From positions 124,001 to 188,000 of the forward strand of contig NZ_JAFELM010000043.1 in NCBI RefSeq assembly GCF_016890225.1: a stretch of DNA of 64,000 nt. The letters are read 5' to 3'. The notes beneath the pieces are model-generated. The model was not told the DNA's origin. It did no database searches and saw only the letters and a program-made list of their open reading frames with translations. Made by a program: the position numbers and the translations under genes. How positions within the stretch are numbered: the first letter of the stretch is position 1; each line of letters begins with the position of its first letter. Positions 34,055 to 42,710 of this stretch are shown one piece after another. The stretch is from Bacillus suaedaesalsae. Lineage in GTDB: Bacteria > Bacillota > Bacilli > Bacillales > SA4.

Positions 34055-35020
34055 TTGAAGAGAAAATTAGGGAAAATTTCACTTGTTCTTGTTCTTCTAC
34101 TTATCGTTGTACTTGGTGTAGCGGGAAATTATTTTTACCAAGTGGCGATAAATAGAGGTGAAGAAGGGCCCGATTTGCATGGTGGTGGAGAAAGTGTGGC
34201 AGTTGCTAGTTTGTTAGAGACGGAAGAGCAACAAAATAGACTTGCTGAATTAATGGAGTGGACGGATCAACAAGACTTTAACATAGTTAAGATTCAATCA
34301 TATGATGGATTAACGCTAAAAGGAAGATATTTGGAAAATCCAGATTCGAATGGAAAAGTGGTTATTCTAGCACATGGTTACAGAGGCAATAGTGAACAGA
34401 TGCCAGGAATTACAAAATATTATTATGACTTAGGTTATGATGTATTAAAGCCTGATGCACGCGGACATGGTGACAGTGAAGGAGATTATATTGGGTACGG
34501 CTGGCATGATCGAAAAGATTATGTGAATTGGGTGGAGTTTTTAACGGATGAAAAGAAGAAACATTCTATCTTCCTACATGGATTTTCCATGGGAGCTGCA
34601 ACTGTTTTAATGACGAGCGGAGAAGAGTTGCCTCCTGAAGTAAAGGGTATCATTGCAGACAGTGGTTATACATCAGTTAAAGATGAATTAACACATCAAC
34701 TTAAATATATGTACCAACTTCCAGCCTTTCCAATTATGGAAGTAACGAGCTTTGTAACAAAAATAAGGGCGGGGTATTCTTTTGAAGAAGCATCAGCAGT
34801 CGAAGCTGTAAAGAAAAATACACTACCACTATTCATTATCCATGGCGATCAGGATGACTTAGTGCCAACAAGTATGGCAGATGAAATCTACGATGTCGCG
34901 ACAAGTGAGAAAGAGCTATGGATTGTCGAAGGTGCTGGTCATACAGAGGCTTACACAATAGCGGAAGAAGAATATAAGGAAAAACTTAAGAAATTTCTAG
35001 CTAATTCTATACAAAACTAG
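34055..35020 (+). CDS. Membrane-anchored alpha/beta hydrolase (YqkD-like)
   Basis: 321 residues. An N-terminal signal anchor (LVLVLLLIVVLGVAGNYFYQVA) is followed by an alpha/beta hydrolase with VVILAHGYRGNSEQMPG, the nucleophile elbow HGFSMGAATV, the acid HGDQDDLVP and the histidine GAGHTEAY. The layout matches YqkD/YfhR-type hydrolases of Bacillus, whose substrates are unknown. TTG 34055 follows AAGGGGA. It is a single gene ended by a strong terminator. Confidence 0.85.
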   Translation: MKRKLGKISLVLVLLLIVVLGVAGNYFYQVAINRGEEGPDLHGGGESVAVASLLETEEQQNRLAELMEWTDQQDFNIVKIQSYDGLTLKGRYLENPDSNGKVVILAHGYRGNSEQMPGITKYYYDLGYDVLKPDARGHGDSEGDYIGYGWHDRKDYVNWVEFLTDEKKKHSIFLHGFSMGAATVLMTSGEELPPEVKGIIADSGYTSVKDELTHQLKYMYQLPAFPIMEVTSFVTKIRAGYSFEEASAVEAVKKNTLPLFIIHGDQDDLVPTSMADEIYDVATSEKELWIVEGAGHTEAYTIAEEEYKEKLKKFLANSIQN

Positions 35021-35029
35021 TATTTAGTG

Positions 35030-35063
35030 AAGCATTGAATCCCTTCGGATTAATGCTTTTTTT
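35030..35063 (+). terminator. Terminator after the alpha/beta hydrolase gene
   Basis: AAGCATTGAATCC pairs with GGATTAATGCTT around CTTC, followed by seven Ts. Confidence 0.9.
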
Positions 35064-35233
35064 AATAGTCGATAGGAATTCTAATCTCTTTATTGAATAT
35101 ATATGTGTTGTTTAATTTTGGAAGGTAGCTAGTCCAGCCACCCTATTTATCTTTTCAGTTCCGTTTTTTTGTTTCGTGGACGATTTTGTTATTTGTATTC
35201 ATTTATGTAATTACCTAAAGGAGTGAACGTTTA

Positions 35234-35407
35234 ATGAAAGCTGAGATGTATTTAATAGTTTTGCTTGCCATCTCATTTTTGTTTTTCTGGATTGTTGCGA
35301 GTATCGTAACGACAAGCAGTCCCTATACTGATATATTGTTGACCATCGCGGTAGTTCATTTTGTATTGTTCAAAATCATTGATATAAAAAAGATAGACAT
35401 GAACTAG
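35234..35407 (+). CDS. Small membrane protein (57 aa)
   Basis: AAAGGAGTGA lies eight bases before ATG 35234. Two hydrophobic helices (YLIVLLAISFLFFWIVASIV; ILLTIAVVHFVLFKII) are joined by a polar TTSSPYTD loop and end in a lysine-rich tail. No family recognised. The good ribosome site and clean composition support translation. The next 290 bases (35408-35700) hold no gene I can support. Confidence 0.65.
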   Translation: MKAEMYLIVLLAISFLFFWIVASIVTTSSPYTDILLTIAVVHFVLFKIIDIKKIDMN

Positions 35408-35717
35408 TTTAGTAGAAGGAATGAGTAGAAGTTGAACGAACAAACTATTTGCATGCTGACTGTGAAAGTTGTTTTCGATTATACTGTGTTGCCTTTCCGA
35501 TGCTGCATGATTGGAAATACGAAATGCTTTATTTCTTGCCCGAGGCACTTCAACTAAAAGAGGCTATATCACTGAATGCAGCTTATGGCGATGCTCACAC
35601 AAGGTTCCCTCTCAGTTAAAACGACCTACCCACTGGCTGCCATATCAAAATATTTATCACGAATGAATTCCTTTTTTCACTCATATGATGAATCAGATTG
35701 TATGGGGAGGGATCGAG

Positions 35718-36113
35718 ATGTCAGTTTTGAGAGACAGTCTTTCAGAAAGTCTTTTGGCAAGATATGTAGACCTGAATAATCGTGCGAAGGAAATTAAAGA
35801 AGAAATGGACAAGATAAAACGTGTGTTCCATGTTTATTTTGATGAGCAAACAGGTCCTGGTGAAAAAGCTGAAATACAAATTGGAGACTATTTCGTTCAA
35901 CGTCAAATTCGTGTAACAGAAGGGTATGACGATGATAAGGCTGTAACTCAATTGGAAAGGCTGAATTTAACAGATTGCATTAAATATGTCAAAAAGGCTG
36001 ATGATGAAAAGATTGCTTCTGCTATTCAATTAGGTTTATTAAATGATGAAGATCTTTCAGAATGTCGTGTCCGAAAATCAACACAAGCGATCAGTGTAAA
36101 AAAAGTAAAATAG
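35718..36113 (+). CDS. Hypothetical protein (131 aa)
   Basis: ATG 35718 is set by GGGAGGG; an in-frame ATG 33 bases upstream has no ribosome site. The soluble protein has an N-terminal helix (SESLLARYVDLNNRAKEIKEEMDKIK) likely to form a coiled coil. A compact beta part follows (AEIQIGDYFVQRQIRVTEGYDDDKAV) and a basic end. It vaguely resembles phage host-nuclease-inhibitor-like small proteins, but I would not assign that. It lies 50 bases before the toxin-antitoxin locus promoter. Confidence 0.6.
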   Translation: MSVLRDSLSESLLARYVDLNNRAKEIKEEMDKIKRVFHVYFDEQTGPGEKAEIQIGDYFVQRQIRVTEGYDDDKAVTQLERLNLTDCIKYVKKADDEKIASAIQLGLLNDEDLSECRVRKSTQAISVKKVK

Positions 36114-36161
36114 TAAGGTTGTCCTATTTCCTTAATAGAACGTGTGTTCTGATTAGTTGTG

Positions 36162-36170
36162 TGATATAAT
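36162..36170 (+). promoter_or_regulatory. Extended -10 promoter of the toxin mRNA
   Basis: TGATATAAT is a perfect extended -10 (TG-n-TATAAT) about 70 bases before the toxin start. No good -35 is visible, as is common with extended -10 elements. The start would be near 36177. Confidence 0.6.
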
Positions 36171-36236
36171 TCAACTAATAATATTCGAATTCACCAAGGG
36201 CGGTCGGCTAACCCCATATGAAAGGGGGTGATGCCT

Positions 36237-36323
36237 ATGACGATATTTGAAAGCTTAGTCATTATGCTTTCGTTTGCGTCTTTAGTTGTTGCGATTTTAA
36301 ACTCAAACAACACAAAAAAATAG
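36237..36323 (+). CDS. Type I toxin, putative holin-like (TxpA/BsrE family)
   Basis: A 28-residue peptide, MTIFESLVIMLSFASLVVAI then LNSNNTKK: one membrane helix and a short lysine tail. This is the standard form of the TxpA/BsrG/BsrE holin-like toxins of Bacillus. AAGGGGGTGAT lies six bases before ATG 36237. Toxins of this family insert in the membrane and are silenced by a cis-encoded antisense RNA that overlaps the 3' end of the mRNA. Two hairpin terminators follow the stop, and a candidate antisense promoter lies beyond them. Confidence 0.85.
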   Translation: MTIFESLVIMLSFASLVVAILNSNNTKK

Positions 36324-36361
36324 ACCTCCCTTGACCGTTAATACAGGGTGAGGTCTATTTT
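36316..36361. terminator. Bidirectional hairpin after toxin stop / antisense RNA terminator
   Basis: AAATAGACCTC (36318-36328) pairs with GAGGTCTATTT (36350-36360), with a second inner pairing (CCT/AGG). T-runs lie on both strands, longer on the reverse. Confidence 0.8.
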
Positions 36362-36404
36362 CATGTAAGATAGCCGATCCCTTTGGGGATCGAATATTAT
36401 TTGG

Positions 36405-36436
36405 CCGTAGATGCTGCAACATCTGCGGTCTTTTTT
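36405..36436 (+). terminator. Second terminator downstream of the toxin gene
   Basis: CCGTAGATG (36405-36413) pairs with CATCTGCGG (36420-36428; one wobble), followed by TCTTTTTT. Another hairpin, CGATCCC/GGGGATCG, lies between the two terminators. Confidence 0.8.
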
Positions 36437-36589
36437 ATTGTATTCTAATTATTAACTATCATAACATAAAAAATAAGTTTTGGCACAAGAAATCATCTGT
36501 CTACTGTTTGATATGAAGTATAGGACTTTTCTATTGCGTAATATTTGTGTATGATGAATGAAGATTCTATTCAAGGAGGGCTACACGTA

Positions 36590-36793
36590 ATGATCCACTT
36601 AACATGGAAAGAAAAAGAAAGCGTTAAGCAGGTAAAGTGTGTGCATTCAAAGGCAGAAAAATATATTGTAAATAACGTTTTAACACCAGATAAAACATAC
36701 GAAGTGAAGAATGAGACAGAAGAGTTTTATTTTATTGTTGATAACACAGGAATGGTTGGCGGTTTTTACAAAGATTATTTTGAAGAAATGTAA
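36590..36793 (+). CDS. DUF6501 family protein (67 aa)
   Basis: Starts at ATG 36590 behind AAGGAGGGC. The small protein begins MIHLTWKEKESVKQVKCVHS and has the conserved block KTYEVKNETEEFYFIVDNTG, followed by VGGFYKDYF. This matches an uncharacterised Bacillus family that I recall as DUF6501. It is likely a small beta-barrel. No function is known. Confidence 0.75.
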   Translation: MIHLTWKEKESVKQVKCVHSKAEKYIVNNVLTPDKTYEVKNETEEFYFIVDNTGMVGGFYKDYFEEM

Positions 36794-36855
36794 AGTTTGA
36801 GAGATAGGACAAGATGAATCCTATCTTTTTTCGTGTATATATGGGGAGGGACTAT

Positions 36856-37374
36856 ATGGAAGTGTTACGATATCCGGTAGGAAAGTTTCAACCACCTACT
36901 TCCTTTCATGAAGATAGAATTGAACAATGGATTCAAGACATTACAAATCTTCCGGTCGTATTGAGAAAACAGCTAGATAAAACAACCGAGCAACAATTAG
37001 ATACTCCTTACAGAGACGGTGGGTGGACAGTAAGGCAAGTTGTGCATCACCTCGCAGACAGCCATATGAATTGTTTTGTTCGATTTAAGTTAGCGTTAAC
37101 AGAATATTCACCGATTGTTAAAACGTATGACGAAGTTGCTTGGGCTCAAATGCCTGATAGCAACGGTGACCTAACACCTTCGCTACAAATCATTGATGGT
37201 ATTCATACTCGATGGACAATTTTATTACAATCTATGAATAGAGAAGATTATAACAAAACGATTTCGCATCCAGAAATAGGAGATATAACACTTTATCAAC
37301 TCCTATCGCTTTATTCATGGCATAGCAGGCATCATTCAGCGCATATCGAATTGGGTTTAAATGAACATAAATAA
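36856..37374 (+). CDS. yfiT: YfiT/BstA-type bacillithiol S-transferase (DinB fold)
   Basis: About 172 residues. It starts at ATG 36856 with GGGAGGGAC. The DinB four-helix bundle carries three metal-binding histidines, seen in WTVRQVVHHLADSHMN and LYSWHSRHHSAHIELG. The opening LRYPVGKFQPP and W-x-Q-D are typical of YfiT. Family members are metal-dependent bacillithiol S-transferases that detoxify electrophiles, although early papers called them hydrolases. It is a single gene between DUF6501 and prfC. Confidence 0.87.
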   Translation: MEVLRYPVGKFQPPTSFHEDRIEQWIQDITNLPVVLRKQLDKTTEQQLDTPYRDGGWTVRQVVHHLADSHMNCFVRFKLALTEYSPIVKTYDEVAWAQMPDSNGDLTPSLQIIDGIHTRWTILLQSMNREDYNKTISHPEIGDITLYQLLSLYSWHSRHHSAHIELGLNEHK

Positions 37375-37492
37375 TTGATCATTCTTTAAGTTTGCAAGGT
37401 AAGCCCACAGGCTATGAACATTGACTTTTAAGCTATTTTCCAGTAAAATTATCTTTCTGATTTTAAAAAATTCTTGCAAGAAGAGGTACGGT

Positions 37493-39070
37493 ATGAAAAC
37501 AGATTCGTTACAAGAAAAAATCCTATCACGTAAGACTTTTGCCATCATTTCCCACCCGGACGCAGGGAAAACAACACTAACAGAACAACTACTTCTCTTT
37601 GGTGGTGTCATTCGTGATGCCGGAACGGTAAAAGGGAAGAAAACAGGGAAATTTGCAACATCAGACTGGATGGAAATTGAAAAGCAACGTGGAATTTCAG
37701 TTACATCAAGTGTTATGCAGTTTAATTACAAAAATCGAAACATTAACATTCTCGACACACCTGGTCACCAAGACTTTAGTGAAGACACTTATCGAACATT
37801 AACAGCTGTTGATAGTGCTGTGATGGTCATAGACTCAACGAAAGGGATTGAGGACCAAACGATTAAGCTATTCCAAGTTTGTAGAAAACGTGGAATTCCG
37901 ATTTTTACATTCATGAATAAGCTAGACCGTGTAGGGAAAGACCCACTTGAACTTTTAGCTGAATTAGAGGAAGTGCTAGGCATTGAGTCTTATCCGATGA
38001 ACTGGCCGATTGGAATGGGTAAAGAATTTCTAGGTGTTTATGATCGTTATCACAATCGTATTGAACAAGTACGTGTGGAGGAAAAAGACCGATATATTCC
38101 TTTAGATAAAGAAGGAAAAGCTTCTTCCGACTCAGCAATTGTAAACAACAGTCTTTATGATCAGTGTTTAGAAGAAATTGAACTGTTAAGTGAAGCGGGA
38201 AATGAATTCTCAATTGAGAAAGTCCAGAACGGAACGTTAACTCCTGTATTTTTTGGTAGTGGTTTAGCTAACTTCGGGGTGCAAACATTCCTTGACACCT
38301 TTGTAGAACTTGCTCCTTCACCACAACCTCGTCATTCAACTGACGGAGAAATTGATCCGATTGAAACACCTTTCTCTGGATTTATTTTTAAGATTCAAGC
38401 GAATATGAATCCAGCTCACCGTGACCGAATTGCATTCCTACGTATTTGTTCGGGCAAGTTTGATAGAGGAATGAATGTAACACTCTCACGTACAGGTAAA
38501 CAAATGAAGCTTTCTAATTCAACACAATTTATGGCTGATGATCGTCATACAGTAGATGAAGCTGTAGCTGGAGATATTATTGGTGTATATGATCCTGGTA
38601 CTTACCAAATTGGAGATACACTAGTTGGTGGTAAAGACACATTCCAATATGACCGTCTACCACAATTTACACCTGAACTTTATATTAAAGTTACAGCAAA
38701 GAACGTAATGAAACAGAAGCAATTCCAAAAAGGATTAACGCAGTTAGTTCAAGAAGGTGCCATTCAATTATTCCGTTCTATGCATTTAGAGGAGTATATT
38801 TTAGGTGCAGTAGGTCAACTTCAATTCGAAGTGTTCGAACATAGAATGAAGGGCGAATACAATGTTGACATAGTCATTCAACCAATGGGGTCTAAAATTG
38901 CAAGATGGATAGAAAGTGATGATGTTGATGATAATCTATCTAGCTCAAGAAGTATTTTAGTAAGAGACCGATATGAGAAGAAGGCATTCTTATTTGAGAA
39001 TGATTTTGCACTTCGATGGTTCCAGGAGAAACATCCAGACGTGAAACTTTACAATCCTATGGAGGTATAA
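37493..39070 (+). CDS. prfC: Peptide chain release factor 3
   Basis: 525 residues. GTPase motifs G1 [10 protein letters not shown]2/switch [12 protein letters not shown]3 [15 protein letters not shown]4 MNKLDR and the RF3-specific domain ([37 protein letters not shown]) are present in order. RF3 recycles RF1/RF2 off the ribosome after termination. The start is ATG 37493, 24 codons inside the longest frame, as AAGAGGT lies six bases ahead and homologues begin there. A structured spacer separates it from helD. Confidence 0.95.
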   Translation: MKTDSLQEKILSRKTFAIISHPDAGKTTLTEQLLLFGGVIRDAGTVKGKKTGKFATSDWMEIEKQRGISVTSSVMQFNYKNRNINILDTPGHQDFSEDTYRTLTAVDSAVMVIDSTKGIEDQTIKLFQVCRKRGIPIFTFMNKLDRVGKDPLELLAELEEVLGIESYPMNWPIGMGKEFLGVYDRYHNRIEQVRVEEKDRYIPLDKEGKASSDSAIVNNSLYDQCLEEIELLSEAGNEFSIEKVQNGTLTPVFFGSGLANFGVQTFLDTFVELAPSPQPRHSTDGEIDPIETPFSGFIFKIQANMNPAHRDRIAFLRICSGKFDRGMNVTLSRTGKQMKLSNSTQFMADDRHTVDEAVAGDIIGVYDPGTYQIGDTLVGGKDTFQYDRLPQFTPELYIKVTAKNVMKQKQFQKGLTQLVQEGAIQLFRSMHLEEYILGAVGQLQFEVFEHRMKGEYNVDIVIQPMGSKIARWIESDDVDDNLSSSRSILVRDRYEKKAFLFENDFALRWFQEKHPDVKLYNPMEV

Positions 39071-39240
39071 AGTGAAGCCTGGTGGAGTGGTGCTTACACT
39101 AATACCTCTATGTCCTATGGCAACACTTTAGTAGCTAAGCCTATGGACAGACTTTTTGGGGTGTTTAGTGGCCGTTTCTTATGAACGATTACACCGGGTT
39201 ATCAGGATAGCATTTAACCGTTTTCCATTTCATCCTGAAA
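39071..39240 (+). promoter_or_regulatory. Structured spacer/leader between prfC and helD
   Basis: Two well-formed foldings are visible. The first pairs TGTCC (39111-39115) with GGACA (39145-39149), GGC with GCC and CTTTAG with CTAAG in one helix with a symmetric TAT/TAT internal loop, followed by CTTTTTGG. The second pairs GGTGT (39160-39164) with ACACC (39191-39195) and encloses CGTTT/GAACG. It could be a weak prfC terminator plus a helD leader. No known riboswitch signature. Confidence 0.4.
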
Positions 39241-39250
39241 GGAGATCGTC

Positions 39251-41536
39251 ATGTCTATTACAAAACAACCTGATTTTCAGAAAGAGGTTGAAAGATTAAC
39301 CTTCACCAAGAATTACATCGAAACCATCATTATTGCAACGGAAACAACAAAGGAAAATTATCGTGATAAGATTTCAGAAGCATTTCAAGATATGGATTGG
39401 CTAGATAGTAGTTTAAGCTATTCCAATATATTAACGAACGCACAGTTTATGGAGCGTTCGGCTGAGGAAGTTCGGAACTTAAAGAAGATTCGACCAAAAC
39501 CGTATTTCGCAAGAATAAATTTTAAAGCAAATGACCGGCCGATTGAAGAACAGCTCTATATTGGAAAGGCATCTGTCTTTGATCGAGAATCCCAACAGCC
39601 GATTATAGTCGATTGGCGTTCACCGATTGCCAATGTGTATTATGACGGACGATTAGGAGAGGTAGAATATATAGCGGAAGGTGAAACGTACGAGGGTTAC
39701 CTTTCGCTTAAAAGACAGTATGAGATTGAAGACGGTTCTCTCCTAGACTATCGAGATGTAGATTTGACAACAAACGATGAGTTGCTTCAAGAGTCGTTAG
39801 CGAGAAGTAGTGATAATCGTTTAACCGAAATTGTTTCTACTATTCAAGCTGAACAAAACCAAATTATTCGTGCAGATCTAAATAGGCCAATCATTGTACA
39901 AGGTGCAGCGGGTAGTGGAAAAACTACGATTGCTCTTCATCGTATTTCTTATTTTATTTACACACTAGGTCATGAATTTGATCCAGAGAATATGATGGTC
40001 ATTGCGCCAAACCGATTATTTATTGACTATATTTCAGAGGTTCTGCCAGAGCTCGGAGTAGACCGAATTAGGCAAACAACGTATATCGATTATGTACAGG
40101 ATTGCATACGAAAGAAAATTAAAGTGATACCGCAAGAAAAAAAGTTAATGACCCTCATTCATTCTGAGGAAACTGAAGTCAACAAGGTGAAGTGGATTTC
40201 ACGATTTAAAGGTTCTTTAGAATATCAAAGAATGATAGAACAATATATGAAAGACATACAATCTACTTTTTATCCAAAGGAAGATTTTTCTGTTGAACGA
40301 TTCCGTTTAATGACAGCGAAAAAGATTAAACGCCTATTCGCAACTGAATATCATTACTTACCATATTACCGTAGATTGGATCGAATAAAAAAGGTACTGC
40401 AAGGTGACGTGAAACGGAAGAAAAAGCAAATGCTTCATAAGGTACAAGCTATTTATGAATATAAGCTTGATAAAGCACTAGCCGAGAGAGAACCGTTGAA
40501 ACGAAGAGTGGCAGTATCCAATTGTATGGATGAGAAAGAAGAAAGAGTAAAGGTAGTTGAAAAGGAAATTCGATCTGCTGTAACACAATTTATGAAACAA
40601 TTTCCTAAACTAGCGTTACTAGACTATTATCATGACATGTTTACATATGATGTCTTTAAAAAGTTAGCAAATGGAATTTTAACAGACGAACAAATCAATG
40701 AATTTCTCAGTTATCAAGCCGAGTTAACGAGGACGAAACAATATGAAGTTGAGGATTTAGCTTCTTTATTATACTTACAACATTACTTATATGGAATCGA
40801 TCCTGAGTTAAAAGCGAAAAACATTGTCATTGATGAAGCACAGGATTATAGCTACTTTCAGTTTTTTGCATTAAAATCTTTACTCGGAACTGATATGTTC
40901 ACGATCGTTGGCGACTTGGCGCAGGGAATTCATGCGTATCGTGGGATGAATGACTGGAATGTGCTTGTGAACAAAATCTTTCCGCGAGCTAATTATGTAA
41001 CAATGCAGAAAAGTTACCGTACAACCGTCGAAATTATGAACACAGCGAATGAAATATTAGGGCTCATGGTCGAAGACATCCCAAAGGTTGAACCAGTTGT
41101 GAGACATGGTAATAAGCCTCTTTTCATTGAAATTACATCTCAAAAGAAGCTTGTGCAAGAAATTGAAAATCAAGTAGAATCGCAAAGACAGGATCGGATG
41201 AAAACTTTTGCTGTCATTACAAAAACCGAGACTGAAGCGAAAATGCTAGACTCCTATTTCCGAAAACATAGTTCACTTGAAACAAAGCTTTTAATTGGTA
41301 TGGAGGAAATGACAAAGGAGAAGGTAGTTATTACTCCTTCATACATTGCTAAAGGGTTAGAATTTGATAGTGTGTTTGTTGTCAGTCTCGAAGATCCTTA
41401 TTCCAATAACGATATTGATATAAAGTTGTTATATGTCGCGATGACACGACCCCTGCATCGATTGACCCTGCTAGCGGGTAACGAAGAAAGTCTGTTACTC
41501 GACTATGTAGACTCAATCTTGTATGATACTCAGTAA
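39251..41536 (+). CDS. helD: RNA polymerase recycling motor ATPase HelD
   Basis: 761 residues of the UvrD/Rep superfamily 1 fold. An N-terminal arm (about 1-150) enters the RNA polymerase secondary channel. Walker A is VQGAAGSGKTTIALHRI (about 217), Walker B IVIDEAQDYSYFQ, then GDLAQGIHAYRG and the final VVSLEDPYSNNDIDIKLLYVAMTRPLHRL. HelD releases stalled polymerase from DNA in Bacillus. GAAAGGAGA precedes ATG 39251. Transcription may be shaped by the structured leader just upstream. Confidence 0.9.
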   Translation: MSITKQPDFQKEVERLTFTKNYIETIIIATETTKENYRDKISEAFQDMDWLDSSLSYSNILTNAQFMERSAEEVRNLKKIRPKPYFARINFKANDRPIEEQLYIGKASVFDRESQQPIIVDWRSPIANVYYDGRLGEVEYIAEGETYEGYLSLKRQYEIEDGSLLDYRDVDLTTNDELLQESLARSSDNRLTEIVSTIQAEQNQIIRADLNRPIIVQGAAGSGKTTIALHRISYFIYTLGHEFDPENMMVIAPNRLFIDYISEVLPELGVDRIRQTTYIDYVQDCIRKKIKVIPQEKKLMTLIHSEETEVNKVKWISRFKGSLEYQRMIEQYMKDIQSTFYPKEDFSVERFRLMTAKKIKRLFATEYHYLPYYRRLDRIKKVLQGDVKRKKKQMLHKVQAIYEYKLDKALAEREPLKRRVAVSNCMDEKEERVKVVEKEIRSAVTQFMKQFPKLALLDYYHDMFTYDVFKKLANGILTDEQINEFLSYQAELTRTKQYEVEDLASLLYLQHYLYGIDPELKAKNIVIDEAQDYSYFQFFALKSLLGTDMFTIVGDLAQGIHAYRGMNDWNVLVNKIFPRANYVTMQKSYRTTVEIMNTANEILGLMVEDIPKVEPVVRHGNKPLFIEITSQKKLVQEIENQVESQRQDRMKTFAVITKTETEAKMLDSYFRKHSSLETKLLIGMEEMTKEKVVITPSYIAKGLEFDSVFVVSLEDPYSNNDIDIKLLYVAMTRPLHRLTLLAGNEESLLLDYVDSILYDTQ

Positions 41537-41574
41537 CAAGGCATTGTTAAAGTGCAGAGTTGAAATTTAACTTT

Positions 41575-41706
41575 ATGTTGATTAGAGTTGAGGGCGTGAA
41601 ACTCCTGCGGAGAAGTGGGGCAGGTTAGGTCCCGCAAGAGTCTATCGACGAGGAGGAACACCGACGTCTGCGGTATCCGGCCAATGCCTTCCACAGTAAT
41701 CAACAT
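41575..41706 (+). repeat. Bacillus-type intergenic palindromic repeat, copy 2
   Basis: Bounded by exact inverted arms ATGTTGATTA (41575-41584) and TAATCAACAT (41697-41706). The interior holds ACTCCTGCGG, GTCCCGCA, CGAGGAGG and GCGGTATCCGGCC in the order known for dispersed Bacillus repeats. The copy at 27027-27200 shares these blocks in reverse orientation but lacks the GTTGATT ends. It is non-coding. Confidence 0.75.
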
Positions 41707-41729
41707 TATTATTTAATAGAACATAATAC

Positions 41730-41760
41730 AAAAAGCATTGTTACAGAACAATGCTTTTTG
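41730..41760. terminator. Bidirectional terminator between helD repeat and cupredoxin gene
   Basis: AAAAAGCATTGTT and AACAATGCTTTTT form a perfect stem with loop ACAG, between convergent genes. Confidence 0.9.
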
Positions 41761-41763
41761 TAT

Positions 41764-42216
41764 TTAATCAACAATTATATAACCGATCATAGGACCATTA
41801 TGTTCTTTATCAGGATGTGCTGTACAAATAAGGCGATAGGTACCTTCTTTTTTAAAATTTAGGTTTAATACTGTTTCTTCCCCTTTTTTTACATTGCCCT
41901 TAGCGTTTGTACCTTCAATGAAGAATGGATGTTCTTTTCCATTTACTCCTAAAATACTTAGCTTTATATCTTTCCCTGCAGGTACAACGATTGTGCCAGG
42001 ATCAAAGCGATACGCCTCTAGTTCTTTACCATCGTCTGTTTTGCCGCTAAATTCTCCGGTTACCATATGGAACGAATACACTTCATGTTCTTCAGCAAGA
42101 GTTTCCTTTGTAACAGGAATTGATGTTGGATTGAAATAAATAATTCCACTAATCAAAATAATGAGCATTAAAAATCCAGTAATAATCCAACTTCTTTTAA
42201 TGATGATAAACTTCAT
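41764..42216 (-). CDS. Membrane-anchored cupredoxin-domain protein
   Basis: 150 residues. An N-terminal signal anchor (SWIITGFLMLIILISGIIYF) is followed by a cupredoxin beta-sandwich. Candidate type-1 copper ligands are His in GKEHPFFIEG, Cys and His in RLICTAHPD, and Met in HNGPMIGYI. It resembles the cupredoxin domains of nitrous-oxide reductase or CoxII-like proteins, and probably carries copper or electrons outside the membrane. The start is ATG 42216 behind AAAGGAGGG. It is a single gene. Confidence 0.82.
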   Translation of the reverse strand: MKFIIIKRSWIITGFLMLIILISGIIYFNPTSIPVTKETLAEEHEVYSFHMVTGEFSGKTDDGKELEAYRFDPGTIVVPAGKDIKLSILGVNGKEHPFFIEGTNAKGNVKKGEETVLNLNFKKEGTYRLICTAHPDKEHNGPMIGYIIVD

Positions 42217-42435
42217 ATAAACCCTCCTTTAGCTTGTCTAGTAATATGTATGCAGCTAATAAAGAAATTTGTCCTAATTATTTTGAGTTAGATAATAAGA
42301 GATTGAATGAGCTACATGTTGCTTTAATGTGAAAAGTGAATGAAATTCTACGTTTTTAACTATTTTTTAACGTTTTCGTCCCTTTACTAGTTTGAGTGGT
42401 GGGAGTAATATAGCGCATATACGTTTCTTATTCTA

Positions 42436-42632
42436 TATTCGCTGAATCAATACGAGCGGGGGAACCATTTTGTGACAGCAAATGTCACTTGGGGTGAAAC
42501 CTTTTAAGGTGGGGTTACTCTTATGACCCTAATCCGACAGCTAACTCCGTAAGCGTTACAAGAGAGAGTGAAGAAGCCTTTCATTCGTTTTTTTAAAACG
42601 ATCACAAGGGTTATTCTCTTGTGGTCTTTTTT
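42436..42632 (+). ncRNA. ydaO/yuaA-type c-di-AMP riboswitch with terminator
   Basis: Conserved pieces occur in order: GCTGAATC, GAGCGGGGGAACCA (42454-42467), TTGGGGTGAAACC with CTTTTAAGGTGGGG, then ATCCGACAGCTAACTCCGTAAGCG (about 42533-42556). These are the hallmark blocks of the ydaO motif, which binds cyclic di-AMP and turns genes off. A terminator hairpin CACAAGGG...CTCTTGTG (42603-42623) with TCTTTTTT follows. It precedes a potassium-transporter gene, the classic target. Confidence 0.93.
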
Positions 42633-42710
42633 ATTTAGAATGGGCTATTTAGAGATGCTTCTCACAACCTTGTATTCTTGTTTCTAGCGATAAAACAGGG
42701 GAGTATTTCA

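Larger units (their letters stand above)
36314..36451 (-). ncRNA. Candidate antisense antitoxin RNA (SR4/SR5/RatA-like)
   Basis: On the reverse strand TGTTATGAT (extended -10; forward 36458-36466) would start a transcript near 36451. It would run left into the hairpin AAATAGACCTC/GAGGTCTATTTT, which on this strand is followed by seven Ts at about 36314. The roughly 137-base RNA would overlap the 3' part of the toxin mRNA by about 120 bases if that mRNA ends at 36436, much as in bsrG/SR4. Inferred from architecture only. Confidence 0.55.

Noticed and set aside
35273-35779. Frames on both strands (35273-35548 reverse, 35576-35779 forward) in the spacer and over neighbouring genes
   Set aside because: Unnatural composition, no ribosome sites, and they overlap a better-supported small gene and the 131-aa gene.
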